A stretch of DNA of 64,000 bases from Rehmannia glutinosa (Eukaryota > Streptophyta > Magnoliopsida > Lamiales > Orobanchaceae), in contig CM071933.1 in NCBI GenBank assembly GCA_016081115.2, forward strand, positions 59,100,660 to 59,164,659, written 5' to 3'. Shown piece by piece: positions 1 to 10,143 of the stretch. A program made the position numbers and the translations under genes. Positions within the stretch are counted from its first letter, which is position 1, and each line of letters opens with the position of its first letter. The notes beneath the pieces were generated by a model. It did no database searches. It was given only the letters and a program-made list of their open reading frames with translations, and was not told the DNA's origin.

Positions 1-865
1 GTAAGGTTGTCGAATCCACAGGGAATAATTATCGAATTATTGCTAAGTACTATAATATAGTAGTCTAACTTTATTTAGAAATTCAATATTTGATGGAGTT
101 GATTATGCTAAAAATACCAAAAATAAATCAAGAATATGAAAATATCAATGAGTTTATCCAAATGATTAAATGAATTCTAGAGGTATGATGAATCTAGTTA
201 TCCCTTATGTTGTCAATATGGTTTATCAATCATCAATTACCAATTTATAAGTCAAGATTTCTACACTAATCATTCCCTCTCTCAAGTGCCAAATGATTTT
301 AGATTCAATTGGGAAATCAATATCTCTATAAAAATCACCAATTAAAATCTCAATAAAAACTATGAATCTTGATAAATGACTTCAAAGGATTCATAAATCT
401 CTCAATTCTATGAAATCCTAGGTTATGCTATTCAAAGGTCATGTATTCAATTACCTCTCTCAAGTGTCAAATCAAATACACCAAACAATCTAAATTATTG
501 ATCAAGTAATTTAGAAGCAATAGATCCAAATAGCACAAATAAATTGATAGATCTAGATTGACAAACCACAATTTCAAAACATAAGTTCAAACAATGATTA
601 CATCATCCCTCTAGAATTATAGAGTTTAGCTCATGATTGAAGAAAATGAATCCATAGGAATACAACAATACATCTTACAAGATATGAAGAAAGCAACAAA
701 ATAAGAATAAGAGTTGGGGAATCTTCTCTATTTCTAGATGGTAGAATCCTTCAATCTTCTTCTCCAAGCCTTTCCCAAGATATTCCAAGCCTTCTCTATT
801 GTCTTCTAGTTGTTTTGTTGGCTGCCCAAGGGTCCAAGATCCCTAATTTCACGCCCCAAGACCTC

Positions 866-873
866 TATTTATA
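866..873 (-). promoter_or_regulatory. LTR TATA box
   Basis: TATAAATA on the minus strand in a GC-poor setting just downstream of the palindrome array. This matches the TATA at 38193-38200 in the related LTR. Confidence 0.65.
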
Positions 874-925
874 CTCCCACAAAAGTCCAAGAAAAAGGAA
901 TAAGTTACATTGTAATTTCCGCCCA

Positions 926-1135
926 GGGGCGCTGCAGCGCTCGAAAATGGGCGTTGCAGCGCCAAAACACAAAACTTCACTGCTCTATTTCCGACCCCGG
1001 CGCTGCAGCGCCAAGGAGGGGGCGCTGCAGCGCCCGTAGTGCACTTTTGGGCGCTGTGGCGCCAGTTTTGGGCGCTGCGGCGCGTTGCCGCTTTACGCTC
1101 GCTGCTGCAGCGCTCTCTTTTTGCGCTGCGGCGCC
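926..1135 (-). promoter_or_regulatory. Palindrome array GCGCTGCAGCGC upstream of LTR TATA box
   Basis: About eight copies or near-copies of the self-complementary 12-mer GCGCTGCAGCGC lie in about 210 bp, in an otherwise AT-rich LTR. On the minus strand they end roughly 55 bp upstream of a TATAAATA box at 866-873. Several copies have decayed at CpG sites (CTGTGG, GTTGCAG). The same arrangement recurs at 37977-38185. The position suggests an LTR promoter element; that is an inference. Confidence 0.7.
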
Positions 1136-1541
1136 ATCCAAACGTCCGAATTTGCTTTGGGTGTCTTCATAATAGTTGTAGCCCTATCTCTTAGCTTTCC
1201 GTAGCCACTTGAATCAGCTCAATATCAATTATTTGGAGAGAGTTATGGCCATAATACTAAACCCTGCCAGTGCTGAAAATTCTAGACGCGTTTGGACGTT
1301 TCTTGAGATTAATCCCCTTCTTGTTTGATCATCCTTGCTTCTTATGACATGTGACTCATTACTATGATTCTAGACTCAATATACTTGGCTCATAATATGG
1401 TTTGGGCCACTCAAATGACTCGAAACAACAGAAATTAACACATAACCTATGAAATATAACAAAAACGACTCAAAGAACTCAAAAACAACACAAAACTCTA
1501 GTCTAGGAAGCCCAAATCAATGGTATAAAACCAACTGAACA

Positions 1542-2244
1542 TTAACTTCGTATGGAAATCCATTATATGTAGGTTTGGGATACCATACTCGATCGTCACA
1601 GATAATGGGAAATAATTTGATAACCGGAGGTTTCGAAATTCTTGCGAAGGATTCCACATTAAAAATCATTTTTCGACCCCATATCACCCACAGTCCAACG
1701 GACTGGTCGAAGCGGTGAATAAAATACTCAAGTACACTCTGAAGGCAATGTTGGAGGAATCTAAAGGTAATTGGCCCGAGGAGCTGCCCGGCGTATTGTG
1801 GTCGTATAGAACAACGCACCGAGCGGCCACGGGAAAGACGCCCTTTTCTTTGGCCTACGGAACTGAGGCTGTCATCCCTGTTGAAATCGGAGCCCCTAAT
1901 TTTAGAGTTGCAAATTTTTCCGAAGAAAATAATGAGCCCACGCTCCGAGCTGAGCTGGACCTACTGGAGGAGAAAAGATGCAGTGCCAAAGTGAGAAACG
2001 TCGTGTACAAACAAAGGAGTGAAAGGTACTACAATTTAAAAGTAAAGGAAATAAGGTTAAATTCGGTGACCTCGTTCTAAAAAGAGTAACTGGGATTGAA
2101 CCTAACCCGTTAAAACCAACCTGGGAGGGTCCGTTCTGGGTCAGTAGGGTCATGTTGAATGGAGCATACGAGCTTGAGTACTTAAGTGGAGAAAAGTTTG
2201 CACATCCATGGAATGCATCATATCTTAAAACGTACTATCAATAA
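1542..2244 (+). pseudogene. Tat-lineage Gypsy integrase C-terminal part (broken)
   Basis: Translates as the end of a Ty3/Gypsy integrase core. It has a TDNG motif (second catalytic Asp, about 1601-1612), then STPYHPQSNGLVEAVNK with the catalytic Glu, then YRTTHRAATGKTPFSLAYG. The C-terminal part is RAELDLLEEKR... and KQRSERYYN, with WEGPFWVSRV and GAYELEYLSGEKFAHPWN near the end; this tail is typical of the Tat/Ogre lineage. A frameshift near 2055 separates two readable parts, and the stop is TAA at 2242-2244. The 5' side is cut by the LTR at 1-1541, so catalytic Asp 1, RT and RNase H are off-window. Integrase would insert retroelement cDNA into the genome, but this copy is defective. Confidence 0.85.
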
Positions 2245-2313
2245 AATACCCAGTTTGTGATTCAGATACAATTCTAAGGGTTTGTCATTTCATCTGATAT
2301 TCTGTGAGCTCTC

Positions 2314-2323
2314 AAAAAGGGGG
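2314..2323 (+). other. Polypurine tract-like AAAAAGGGGG after pol
   Basis: A purine run 70 bp after the integrase stop, upstream of the antisense ORF and far from the real 3' LTR (13455). It may be a relic or extra plus-strand primer. See findings. Confidence 0.4.
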
Positions 2324-2336
2324 CAATTTTTATTCG

Positions 2337-2423
2337 CCTCGGTCAAATGCCGAGCGCCGTTTCAATCACCTCGGACAAGATCCGAGTGCCATTTCAATCA
2401 CTTTGGCCAAGTGCCGAGCGCCG
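2337..2423. repeat. Three 32 bp tandem units, each able to form a CTCGG/CCGAG hairpin
   Basis: Units at 2337-2368, 2369-2400 and 2401-about 2423. The first two carry CTCGG, a 7-nt spacer and CCGAG, and then TTTCAATCA. The third keeps TTGGCCAAGTGCCGAG. They lie between the 3' ends of two convergent coding regions (integrase + and antisense ORF -). Confidence 0.65.
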
Positions 2424-2846
2424 ACTGCTCGTCTCGGGTACGTCCCTTGCCCGTTTAAACAAGGGGAAGCTCGCCCAAAAGGCGAGCCTACCCAAAACAA
2501 AGACTCGGCTTAAGTTACGAGCATAAAACTTGGCAAATAAATTTAGGCAGCTGAAGCCCACAACTCATGCCATTCGAGCACTGAAAACCGAGCCATATAC
2601 TTAGAAAAATAAAAGAGGCAGAGCAGGAGCCATACGACAAAAAAAATGACGAGCACAATACTTAGCAAAATGTGAAAATACAAAAGCATACATGAGTAAC
2701 CAAAAGGAATTCCATTTATTAAGCAACATATTTACATTGGGGGGCCAGAGCCGGTTACATCAAAAGGCCCAAGGCCGCCTAGCCTATACGAAAGAAAAAT
2801 GCGAAAGATAAAAACAAAAAATTTCATAAAGCAAACGGATCAAGGA

Positions 2847-3778
2847 TCAGGCCCCGGTAGGAGGCGGGATCTCAACAGGCTCAAGCTCAGCCACAGACTT
2901 GCCAGCCTTAAGGTCTTGGAGGATCTCCCCGATGCTGGTTGCATGTCCGCAGGTCAGCATGAAGGCGTATTCCTCTGAATCTTTGTAAGCCCGGACAGCC
3001 TCCATCCGAGCCTCCTCGACCTGCTTACGGGAATCTTCTTCTGCCTCCCTGCGGACTTCGGCTGTGCGCCTCTCCAATTCCCCAGCATGAGCAGCAACTG
3101 CCTTTTCCAACTCTGCAACCTTGGCCCAAAGCTCTTCCTCGGCCTTACGGGCCTGATCCCGCTCGGCCTTGGCTTTTACGGCAGCCTCTCTCTCAGTATT
3201 GGCCCTGGTCGCGGCCTCCTCTGCCTGGGTCTTCAGGGACTCCTCCACCCCTTGGAGAGTGGCGTAAGCATCTTGCAGGTCAATGTGCCGTCTCTCCAAG
3301 TCGGCGTGCTTCTTCTCCAACTCGCGAGCCCCGCCGATCGCGTGCCACAGAAGCCCAATGATCCTGCCAGACAGCCCCATGGCATATTGAGTCTGCTCCT
3401 CCCAACCAGTTTATGAGCAGAATTGCTCGATGCCTGTGGTCCAAGCGCGAGCTGGAACATCCCTAGCGGCCCGACCCGACTGCCTCAAAGCAAAGCCCGA
3501 TCGCTCCTCGGTAGGTGTGGAGCACCGGACAAACTCCACAAACCACTGGGGCCGTGATCCGGCCATCCTATCGCAAGCCTCCTCCCTCACCTGGCTCGGG
3601 GGGATAAAGTGACCCTCCCGACCAAGATCGTCAGAAAAAGTCCTTGGGGCCTCGCCTGTTGGAATTTCCACAGGAGGCACCAGCGGGGTTGGCCCGGCCC
3701 TTTCTGTCTGCCCGGGTTCCTCTATCACGATGCCCCCTCTTCTTCTCTGGAGTGGGGCCCCTCCATCTTGTAAGTCCA
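2847..3778 (-). pseudogene. Distal part of Tat antisense ORF (coiled-coil protein)
   Basis: This is the C-terminal part of the antisense ORF that starts at 12955; the middle is now occupied by the Copia insertion. Two segments (3411-3778 and 2847-3380) are in the same frame and separated by one TAA codon at about 3411-3413. The first holds proline- and acid-rich sequence (EEPGQTERAGPTPLVPPVE). The second begins near TGWEEQTQYAMGLSGR and runs into about 120 residues of heptad-rich Glu/Lys/Ala coiled coil (ELEKKHADLERRHIDLQDAY..., VAELEKAV), ending ...EIPPPTGA. Extra ORFs antisense to pol, between integrase and 3' LTR, are known in plant Tat-lineage elements. Function unknown. GC content and codon use differ sharply from the AT-rich neighbourhood. 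Confidence 0.7.
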
Positions 3779-4484
3779 AGCGGCTACGATAATCTAGAGG
3801 GGGGGTGAATAGATTATCTCCATCTTTTCGATTTCGCCCTCTTTTTAAAAACGAATGCTCAAACAAAATAATAAAGGTGCGGAATGTAAACAACACACGT
3901 CGATTTAAAGAGGTTCAACCCACCTAGGGCCTAATCCTCTACCACCCCAGTATATCCGGGATGGATTTCGAAAAGAAAAAAAGAATTTTATTAATTACCA
4001 AAATTAATACAAATTCAACTTACAACACCTTGAAGAGTACCACACTCTTCTTCAACACCACCTTTGAAGATTACCACAATCTCCCTTTGAAGATTACCAC
4101 AATCTTCCTTCAACGGCACCTTGAAGATTTCCACAATCTTCAACCTTGAAGAATACCAAATTCTTCAACACCTCAATAAGAAGATTACCACAATCCTCTT
4201 CACCTATCACCTAGATCATCCAAGTATGTTCTTACCACAAGAACACTCACAAGGATATCTTGTGTTTGAATGATAACCAAAAATCAAGATTACAACTCAA
4301 TAATGAATAATACAATTTGAGTGCAAAGTGTAATCAAGAATAGCCTAGACCTCAAGGATGTGAAAGTGATAAGCTAGGCAAATTTACAACAAGAATAATA
4401 ACAATGAAAGACCAAGTGTTTGCTTGAAGTGTATCTTGTTGTGTTGTATCTCAATTGTTGTATTGGTTGCTCCAAAACTTCCTC

Positions 4485-4492
4485 TATTTATA
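4485..4492 (-). promoter_or_regulatory. Copia LTR TATA box
   Basis: TATAAATA on the minus strand. The partner LTR has the same box at 10858-10865. The palindrome array begins about 155 bp upstream. Confidence 0.6.
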
Positions 4493-4647
4493 GGAGATGA
4501 TTGATCAAGCATAGGCTCCTCTTGGGGATTGAAAATCTACTGAGAAAAATACAATTAAAATAAAGAATATAGCTGTTAGAAATCAATCCCACAATTTAAG
4601 GAAATGTGTCTCATTGTCAAACGGTCATATTTTTGTTTGTCAATACA

Positions 4648-4960
4648 CAGGCGACCGGTCGCATAAATAAGAGAAAATAAGAACACTTTGAAAATTACAA
4701 CAGGCGACGGTCGACGTGGCTTCGACCAGGTCGACCCCTGTCTCCTCAACCGGTCCCCCTAGGCACAAAAACGAAGGGGTTAAGTTCTGTTTCAACATGA
4801 AACTTGCAGGTACCGGCCGATCCATTGACGACCGGCCGACCGATGACGGTCGACGCCGAAGCGACCGGCGACCGCTTGTTTTTGCTTCCGTCTCATTTTC
4901 TGTTTCTAATAAACATCTTCAGGTACGGGTTGCCCTATAGGGCGACCGGTCGACCACGAG
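4648..4960 (-). promoter_or_regulatory. Palindrome array GCGACCGGTCGC/CGACCGGTCG in Copia LTR
   Basis: Many overlapping copies and fragments of the self-complementary GCGACCGGTCGC and of GTCGAC. They alternate with AT-rich spacers, upstream of the LTR TATA on the minus strand. The partner array is 11018-11330. A third, short array of the same motif lies at 7977-8032, in front of the cargo ORF. Confidence 0.7.
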
Positions 4961-5252
4961 ACAGAAATATTGTCCAATTTTTGTCGAAAATAAAACTCAA
5001 GAAATACTCCGAAAATTGTGTAAAAACATTTTAAACCGATCGAGAGTATTTAGACAACATTTAGGAACCTGTTATAGGAGTAAAAACTCATTGATAAAAG
5101 TGTTGTCCATTTTTAATAAACTTGAGAAAATACTCCGGAAAATATTAAAACCATTTTAAACCATTTAGGAGTATTTGGACAACCTTTAAAAAAACATTGT
5201 TTTGGTGATAAAATAAAATCATCAAAATTAAGATAAAAACATGTATCAAACA

Positions 5253-6463
5253 ATCTCCCCCTTTTTGATGATTACAAACCAAAACAATTTTTACACAAAC
5301 TAAGAGAGCAATTTTAGAAATGATTTTTCGGTAAAAACATTTGACCGTTTGGAAGCAACCAAAATTTCCAAAAAATTAAAGCAACCAAGTAGGGAGTAAA
5401 TAATTTCAATAATAAGCATAAGCTCCCCCTATCAACAAGCACATCAAGAATAATGAAAACAATTGTCCATAAGCTAAAAGCTTTAGCTTTTACAATTTTT
5501 TTCAAGAGCTTATAAGCTCCCCCTGTCACAAAACAACATTAAACAATAATATAAGTCCATCAAGCAACAATTGGACTAAGAACAAATCACAACTTATGGC
5601 TTTTATGAGCCATAGCTTATAGCTTTTATGACAAGCTTTTATTAGCTTCTTTGAGCTAATGAGCCAATATCCTATTTTTCTCCCCCTTTGGAATCATCAA
5701 AAAGAATGTTAGGATGGTGAAAACACCATACAATAATATCAAAGCGCGCCAAAGGAACGGTTTAAAAACCGTTGAGCAATTAAGGCATAATAATCCAAGG
5801 AAAATTGGAGAATTGAAACATAAAAGATCCATAAGCTTATTAGTAAGCTAAAAACATGATTTCAAAAAGATTTTAAGACATTTTGAAGCAAGAGAATCAT
5901 GTAGAAGTTGAAAGTTTCATTGCGACATTTTAACAATCACCTTGTGTGCGTGAAAAATAGAAGAGGTTGTATATAACCTTTGTAAATGGTTCAAGCCAAA
6001 AAAATTTCATATCATCAATCAACCTCATTACAAAGCTCAAAAAAATCATATGCACCATATGCAATAATTTGTTCATCAATTAAGAAGCTCAAAGTAGATT
6101 CTCAAGGGTTCAACCCAATTGAGATAAGCTAAGAATGATCAAGGCATTTCAAATGCCAACACTTAGAGCATCCAACAAGTAATAAGTCATGCTTTCAACT
6201 AATCATAATGAACAAGGCATTAAGAGAAGCACTTTTACCATCAAGTACTTCACACCAATTATCAAACAATGCTTAAATTAGAGTATTTTTACCATCAAAT
6301 ACTCCATCAAAAACATGATCATCCACAAGTCATTATCAACTTGCAATTTTAACCCTTTAAGAAAACAAGCAAATATCATTAGTAAAAATGAGTTTTACAA
6401 AAGTTCATAAAAGTACAAAGCAACTTAAATGAAAATGCTAGAAAGTAAAGGGGTGGGGTAACA
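5253..6463 (-). other. 3' internal region with repeated polypurine-tract-like sites
   Basis: No coding sequence seen. On the minus strand the PPT (5253-5266) adjoins the 3' LTR. Three further AGGGGGAG cores lie at 5421-5430, 5514-5524 and about 5679-5687. Multiple PPT-like sites upstream of the 3' LTR fit the SIRE lineage. The rest is AT-rich, with short AAGCTTAT/AGCTTTTATG-type inverted repeats at 5580-5680. Confidence 0.6.
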
Positions 6464-7801
6464 TCATTCCTCATCCGAGGAGAAGCAAGATCCGGGAATT
6501 AAGTCCTTGATGAATTTCTTTAACTTGCCGATAGACTTTTGCATTTTGGAGGTCTTTTGCTCCAAAGCCTCATACCTCGTCTCATGAAAAGCCCTCATTT
6601 CATCAAATTCGGCTTGAGTATACCTCCTAGGCGGTTGAGCACCGGTATTACCCTCCGGATTGCTCGGTTCGCCCTCTTCCACCAATCTTGCGGCCCCGGC
6701 GTCATCAAAGAAGTCATTAGGATCGGGAGACTCTTGACCTCTTCCTCTCGCCATTTTGGTTGGTCGGATTTCCATGTTCTTGCGCATAGTGACCATTTGG
6801 GTGATGTTATCAATGTCAAAGTCGTTTTGAAATACCTCCGAGTTACACTCCGATGAAGGTAGTCCCGATTGAATAAGAAGTTTACAAATCCAATTTCCCA
6901 TAACCAACTTCTTATTACCTTGAGTAATGGATTCGATAAGACATTGAATAAGTATGGCACCAAAGTTAAGAGGTTCCCTCCTAGCAATCTTATAAGTAAA
7001 AAAATAATCCATATTGCTAGGCATCTTTCCCGACTTACCACAAATGCAATATGCGACAATGACCGATAAAATGCGATGCTCAAGTGTCATTGCCAACAAA
7101 GAATACTTAGGCCATACTCCCAAATACGTCTTAACTTCTTTCATCGATACCCCCAACATTTCATCATTCCAAGTCCCGCAAGAGAAATAATCCCAACCAC
7201 CTTCTCTAACATGTAAAAGCCGGCAAATATCATTGGGGGTCCATCTAAAATGACGACCCTTTATAAGCGAATTAACGGCAATCGGCTTTCTTTCATTATC
7301 ATATTCGACCCACATATTGGCATAAAAGAGTTGGATAATATCATCATCATACAACACATAAGCATGCTCCCATAAATACATCCAACCTTGCTCCTCAAAA
7401 AATCCTCTTATAGTAGGATACTCATTTGTAAATGAACTAAAACGACACATTTTAGTCCGAGCAATTGATTTACCTCCCATCCCCGAATCCTCATAGTACC
7501 ATTCCGCATGCTTATGGATGAAATTAAGAGCATTGCGAGAATTTGGAGCTTGAGTAACAAGAGATTTTTTACCTTTCGCCCAACGGCAATTTTCGAGCGA
7601 AATTGTTCCGCGAAGCTCGGTAATTTGGGCCCGAGAGAGAATGGGATTTTGAACATCATCACCTTCTTGAGCCACGTTTCTTTGAGCGGCTCGAATATCC
7701 CTTTGTTCGGCTTCGTCTCGCCGATTTCTCGAAGTACCCTCTCCGCCCTTTCTTCTCTTAGAAGTGGGATTTTGATCGGTGGAATTTCTTGGAGGAGCCA
7801 T
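6464..7801 (-). CDS. Cargo ORF, 445 codons, putative plant transposon-protein-like
   Basis: Intact 445-codon ORF with ATG at 7801. The N-terminus is basic and disordered, with a likely nuclear signal (KRRKGGEG, residues about 15-22, then RNRRDE). Residues about 60-330 look globular: a Trp/Tyr-rich block, IIQLFYANMWV, LIKGRHFRWTPNDICRLLHV, then conserved Cys/Trp residues. This resembles the proteins called 'putative plant transposon protein', which are common as extra ORFs in plant retroelements. The tail is acidic/Pro-rich (PDPNDFFDDAGAARLVEEGEPSNPEG), then a short coiled coil (FDEMRAFHETRYEALEQKT) and a basic segment. It sits where pol would be, between gag and the PPT. The open frame in an element whose gag is broken suggests recent function or capture. 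Function unknown; RT, integrase and protease motifs are absent. Confidence 0.75.
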   Translation of the reverse strand: MAPPRNSTDQNPTSKRRKGGEGTSRNRRDEAEQRDIRAAQRNVAQEGDDVQNPILSRAQITELRGTISLENCRWAKGKKSLVTQAPNSRNALNFIHKHAEWYYEDSGMGGKSIARTKMCRFSSFTNEYPTIRGFFEEQGWMYLWEHAYVLYDDDIIQLFYANMWVEYDNERKPIAVNSLIKGRHFRWTPNDICRLLHVREGGWDYFSCGTWNDEMLGVSMKEVKTYLGVWPKYSLLAMTLEHRILSVIVAYCICGKSGKMPSNMDYFFTYKIARREPLNFGAILIQCLIESITQGNKKLVMGNWICKLLIQSGLPSSECNSEVFQNDFDIDNITQMVTMRKNMEIRPTKMARGRGQESPDPNDFFDDAGAARLVEEGEPSNPEGNTGAQPPRRYTQAEFDEMRAFHETRYEALEQKTSKMQKSIGKLKKFIKDLIPGSCFSSDEE

Positions 7802-7952
7802 ATATGAAAGATTCTTGAGAAAATAAGAAGATTAGCAACAAGAATCGTGAAAAAAGATGAAGAATTGAAGATTTTAAAGAAAAGGGAAAAAAATCGTTGA
7901 ACAAGGGTTTGAGAAAATTTTGTTCTGTTTCTGAAAGTGAAGAACAGACCCG

Positions 7953-8032
7953 TTATAAGCTTGAAAAATAACCCTGGGCGACCGGTCGAGGTGGGGTGCG
8001 ACCGGTCGAGGTGCAGGGCGATCGGTCGCCCC
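7953..8032 (-). promoter_or_regulatory. Possible internal promoter of the cargo ORF
   Basis: Three close copies of GCGACCGGTCG (7977-8032) lie about 175-230 bp upstream of the cargo ATG. A TTATAA box (7953-7958) lies between them and the ATG. This mimics the palindrome-then-TATA order of the element's own LTR. The promoter role is inferred. Confidence 0.4.
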
Positions 8033-8699
8033 TGCTATGACCGTCCCAGGTGATTTTTCTTTCTCCCAGAGTTTTCCAAAATTCGATTTTTCACCCCAAA
8101 AGTTTTAAAACTTTGCAAAAATATAAGTTTGGACTATATCCAACAAATATGGGTTTAGGGAAAACATATAAATGATAAAATCGAGACTAAACACGTAGTG
8201 CCTTTTTAAAAGAAAATATTTGCAAGATCAATTAGGGGCACTTAAGGGGTCAAAATGAAATATCTTGAAAGATATGTGCATAATATCGAGTTTAAAGAAA
8301 AATACGAGTAGACATACCTCGATGGTTTAAGAAACTTGATGACGTAATAGCCAATGAGTATGAAATATGTATCCTACACAATTCTTAGACAACATTTTCA
8401 TAGAAAGTTCAAGTGTAGGCAAATAATATGAGATATCAAAAAGAGCTTATGCTATAAGATTTCATAAGAGATAATAAGCCACATAAGTCTAATAAAATGC
8501 TCAAGAGTTTTAGAAAATCATGCAAGGTCTCTCTTTTTTTTTTTTTTTTTTTTAAAAAAATTTGAAACTCATAAATATATGAGAGACCTATATTAAAAAT
8601 AAATACTTGAAAATTCATTTTGCAATTAAGACACAATTAAAAGTATGCATAGATAAAAAAAAATGCATATACAAATGGGGAGATACGGTTTACCAATTA
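8033..8699. other. Non-coding spacer in Copia interior
   Basis: AT-rich, no convincing ORF. It contains a poly-T run of about 22 nt near 8531-8553. Nothing else recognised. Confidence 0.5.
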
Positions 8700-8930
8700 C
8701 GCCGTTTCCATGGGTTGTGTCTTTCCCATTGTTGATGATATCTTCCCATTGAGAAGTCACTTTGTTGATGATGACTTCTCCATTTCCAAGTTTGGTTACC
8801 TTCCCATGGTTGATGGTTTCTTCTTCTTTGAAAATCATCTTGTTGATGATGTCTTTGCCATTTCAAGGATTGTGTTTTTCCCATTTTTGATTATACGCTC
8901 TTCTTGGAAATTGGCTTTGTTGAGAGTAGT
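8700..8930. repeat. Degenerate minisatellite
   Basis: Imperfect repeats about 55-65 bp long, built on TTGTTGATGATG, TCTTCCCATTG and CCATGGTTGATGG. One minus frame therefore gives a periodic His/Gln/Trp-rich peptide (HHQQ, NHQPWEGNQTWKW). It marks the end of gag and probably arose by slippage; not a separate gene. Confidence 0.6.
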
Positions 8931-8958
8931 TTTCTCCTTCTTTTATCAAATGAAACGT

Positions 8959-10130
8959 TCATTTGATGTTTTCTTGGTGGCATGAATTTTCTCCGATTTT
9001 TGCTTTGCGGGTACCTAATAGCACATTGTTTTGTGGTACCCTCATGTGTTTGGGTCCTTTAAGATTAGCTTTGAGACTTTTAGGTCTCCAACAATATTTA
9101 GAGCTATTTCTAGCCCGACAAGAATTAGCCGTATGACCCTTTTTGCCACAATAAAAACAAGTAATAATTCTAGGAGCATAATGACCAATATGCATAGTGA
9201 CTTGATCCTTTTTCATATGATTAACAACATTAGGCTTATGATCAAGTCCCTTATCACAATTATGAATATCAACAATATTGGACATTTTATTGGTACTCAA
9301 GTTTGATTTTAATAAATCCTTTTTCATGCAATCAATATTCTCAACAAGAGTACTATTTTCTTTTTCAAGGTTTCTAACCTTGTCAAGTGTGGTGGTGTGA
9401 GCACATGATAGTGATTCATAAGAAGTAAATAAACTTTCCTTATCATTTTTCAAAATATTGAATTCCTTTTTCAAATTTTTGTATCTAACAAGTAAGCTTT
9501 GGAATTCATTTTGAAGTTCATCATAATCATTTTGTAAATCATTATAATCATTTTGAATGACAATATCATAGGAAGTAGAGGTTTAAGACATACCTCATTT
9601 TCTTCATTGATGCCCATAAAACAATATTCAACTTCTTCATAATTGGAAGTTGTAGGAGGCTTATTCCTTAGATTTGAGCTTGTATGATCTTGAGAAGTAG
9701 ATGCTTTTGTTTGACTCCTTTCATTTGCAAATACTCCATAGATGGCTTCTAATTTTTGCCATACTTCATGTGCCGATTTTATTCCTACAATATGTTCATT
9801 TTCTAAATTAGTAAATGAACAATACAAAATATTTAAAGCCTTACCGTTTAAGGAGATGATTTTCTTTTCTTCATCATTGAGCTTTTTGAAGCCTTTTGAG
9901 GTGTATGGTGTATCTTTCATCGGAATGGATTCTCCATTAATGACGGTGTTCCAAATGTCGAACCCGCAACCTTGTAAGTAGCATTCCATTCTTTCTTTCC
10001 AAAATATAAAATTTTTGGAATCAAACCGAGGTGGCTTGGTGGTGGAGGTGCCGGATAGATGAGCTTCGTTCGTAGCCGTCGATCGTTTCTCTTCACTCGC
10101 GATGTGAAACGAGCTTGCTAAAGAGTTTGG
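8959..10130 (-). pseudogene. Copia gag (UBN2-type capsid and zinc knuckle), frameshifted
   Basis: Gag packages element RNA into virus-like particles. The upstream part (about 10100-9580) reads KPPRFDSKNFIFWKERMECYL, then LNGKALNILYCSFTNLENEHIVGIKSAHEVWQKLEAIYG, the UBN2/Retrotran_gag family. The downstream part (9580-8959) reads in another frame: NDYNDLQNDYDELQNEFQSL coiled coil, then the zinc knuckle CFYCGKKGHTANSC (CX2CX4HX4C). A frameshift lies near 9580. No Met is found at the expected start: the ORF reads through from the LTR, and HIASEEKRS suggests an ATG-to-ATC change (inference). Gag ends after the knuckle with no protease following. Confidence 0.8.
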
Positions 10131-10142
10131 CTCTGATACCAC
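10131..10142 (-). other. Primer-binding site (initiator tRNA-Met type)
   Basis: On the minus strand, TGGTATCAGAGCC begins two bases after the LTR end (...TTACA). This is complementary to the 3' end of initiator tRNA-Met, as in most plant Copia elements, and it fixes element orientation. Confidence 0.85.
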
Positions 10143-10143
10143 T

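Larger units (their letters stand above)
1..1541 (-). mobile_element. Partial LTR of an Athila-type Gypsy element (minus orientation)
   Basis: The reverse complement resembles the LTR at 37747-39112: shared conserved tracts, the same family of GC palindromes and a TATA box in the same place. In minus orientation the LTR begins at 1541 (TGTTCAGTTGG..., matching TGTTAAGTTGG at 37747) and its other end is off-window. It interrupts the Tat integrase reading, so it inserted into that element; the bases after it (1542-1546, TTAAC) would be one side of the 5 bp target duplication. More diverged from the 37747 copy than that copy's own LTRs are from each other. Solo LTR or element end cannot be decided here. 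Confidence 0.8.
3779..5252 (-). mobile_element. 3' LTR of the Copia element
   Basis: 1474 bp direct partner of 10144-11624. Long blocks are identical, for example most of 3779-3950, 4160-4430 and 5000-5180. Differences concentrate in the palindrome array (about 4545-4965). TATA box TATAAATA (-) at 4485-4492. Repeats of CTTGAAGA/TTACCACAATC occur at 4030-4200. Confidence 0.9.

Noticed and set aside
810..1172. Ala/Arg/Cys-rich ORFs across the palindrome array
   Set aside because: Caused by the GC-rich palindromes in the LTR; no codon-level structure and absent in the related LTR.
4716..5034. Short ORFs with Arg/Asp-rich peptides in the Copia LTR
   Set aside because: Products of GACCGGTC repeats; frames are not kept in the partner LTR.
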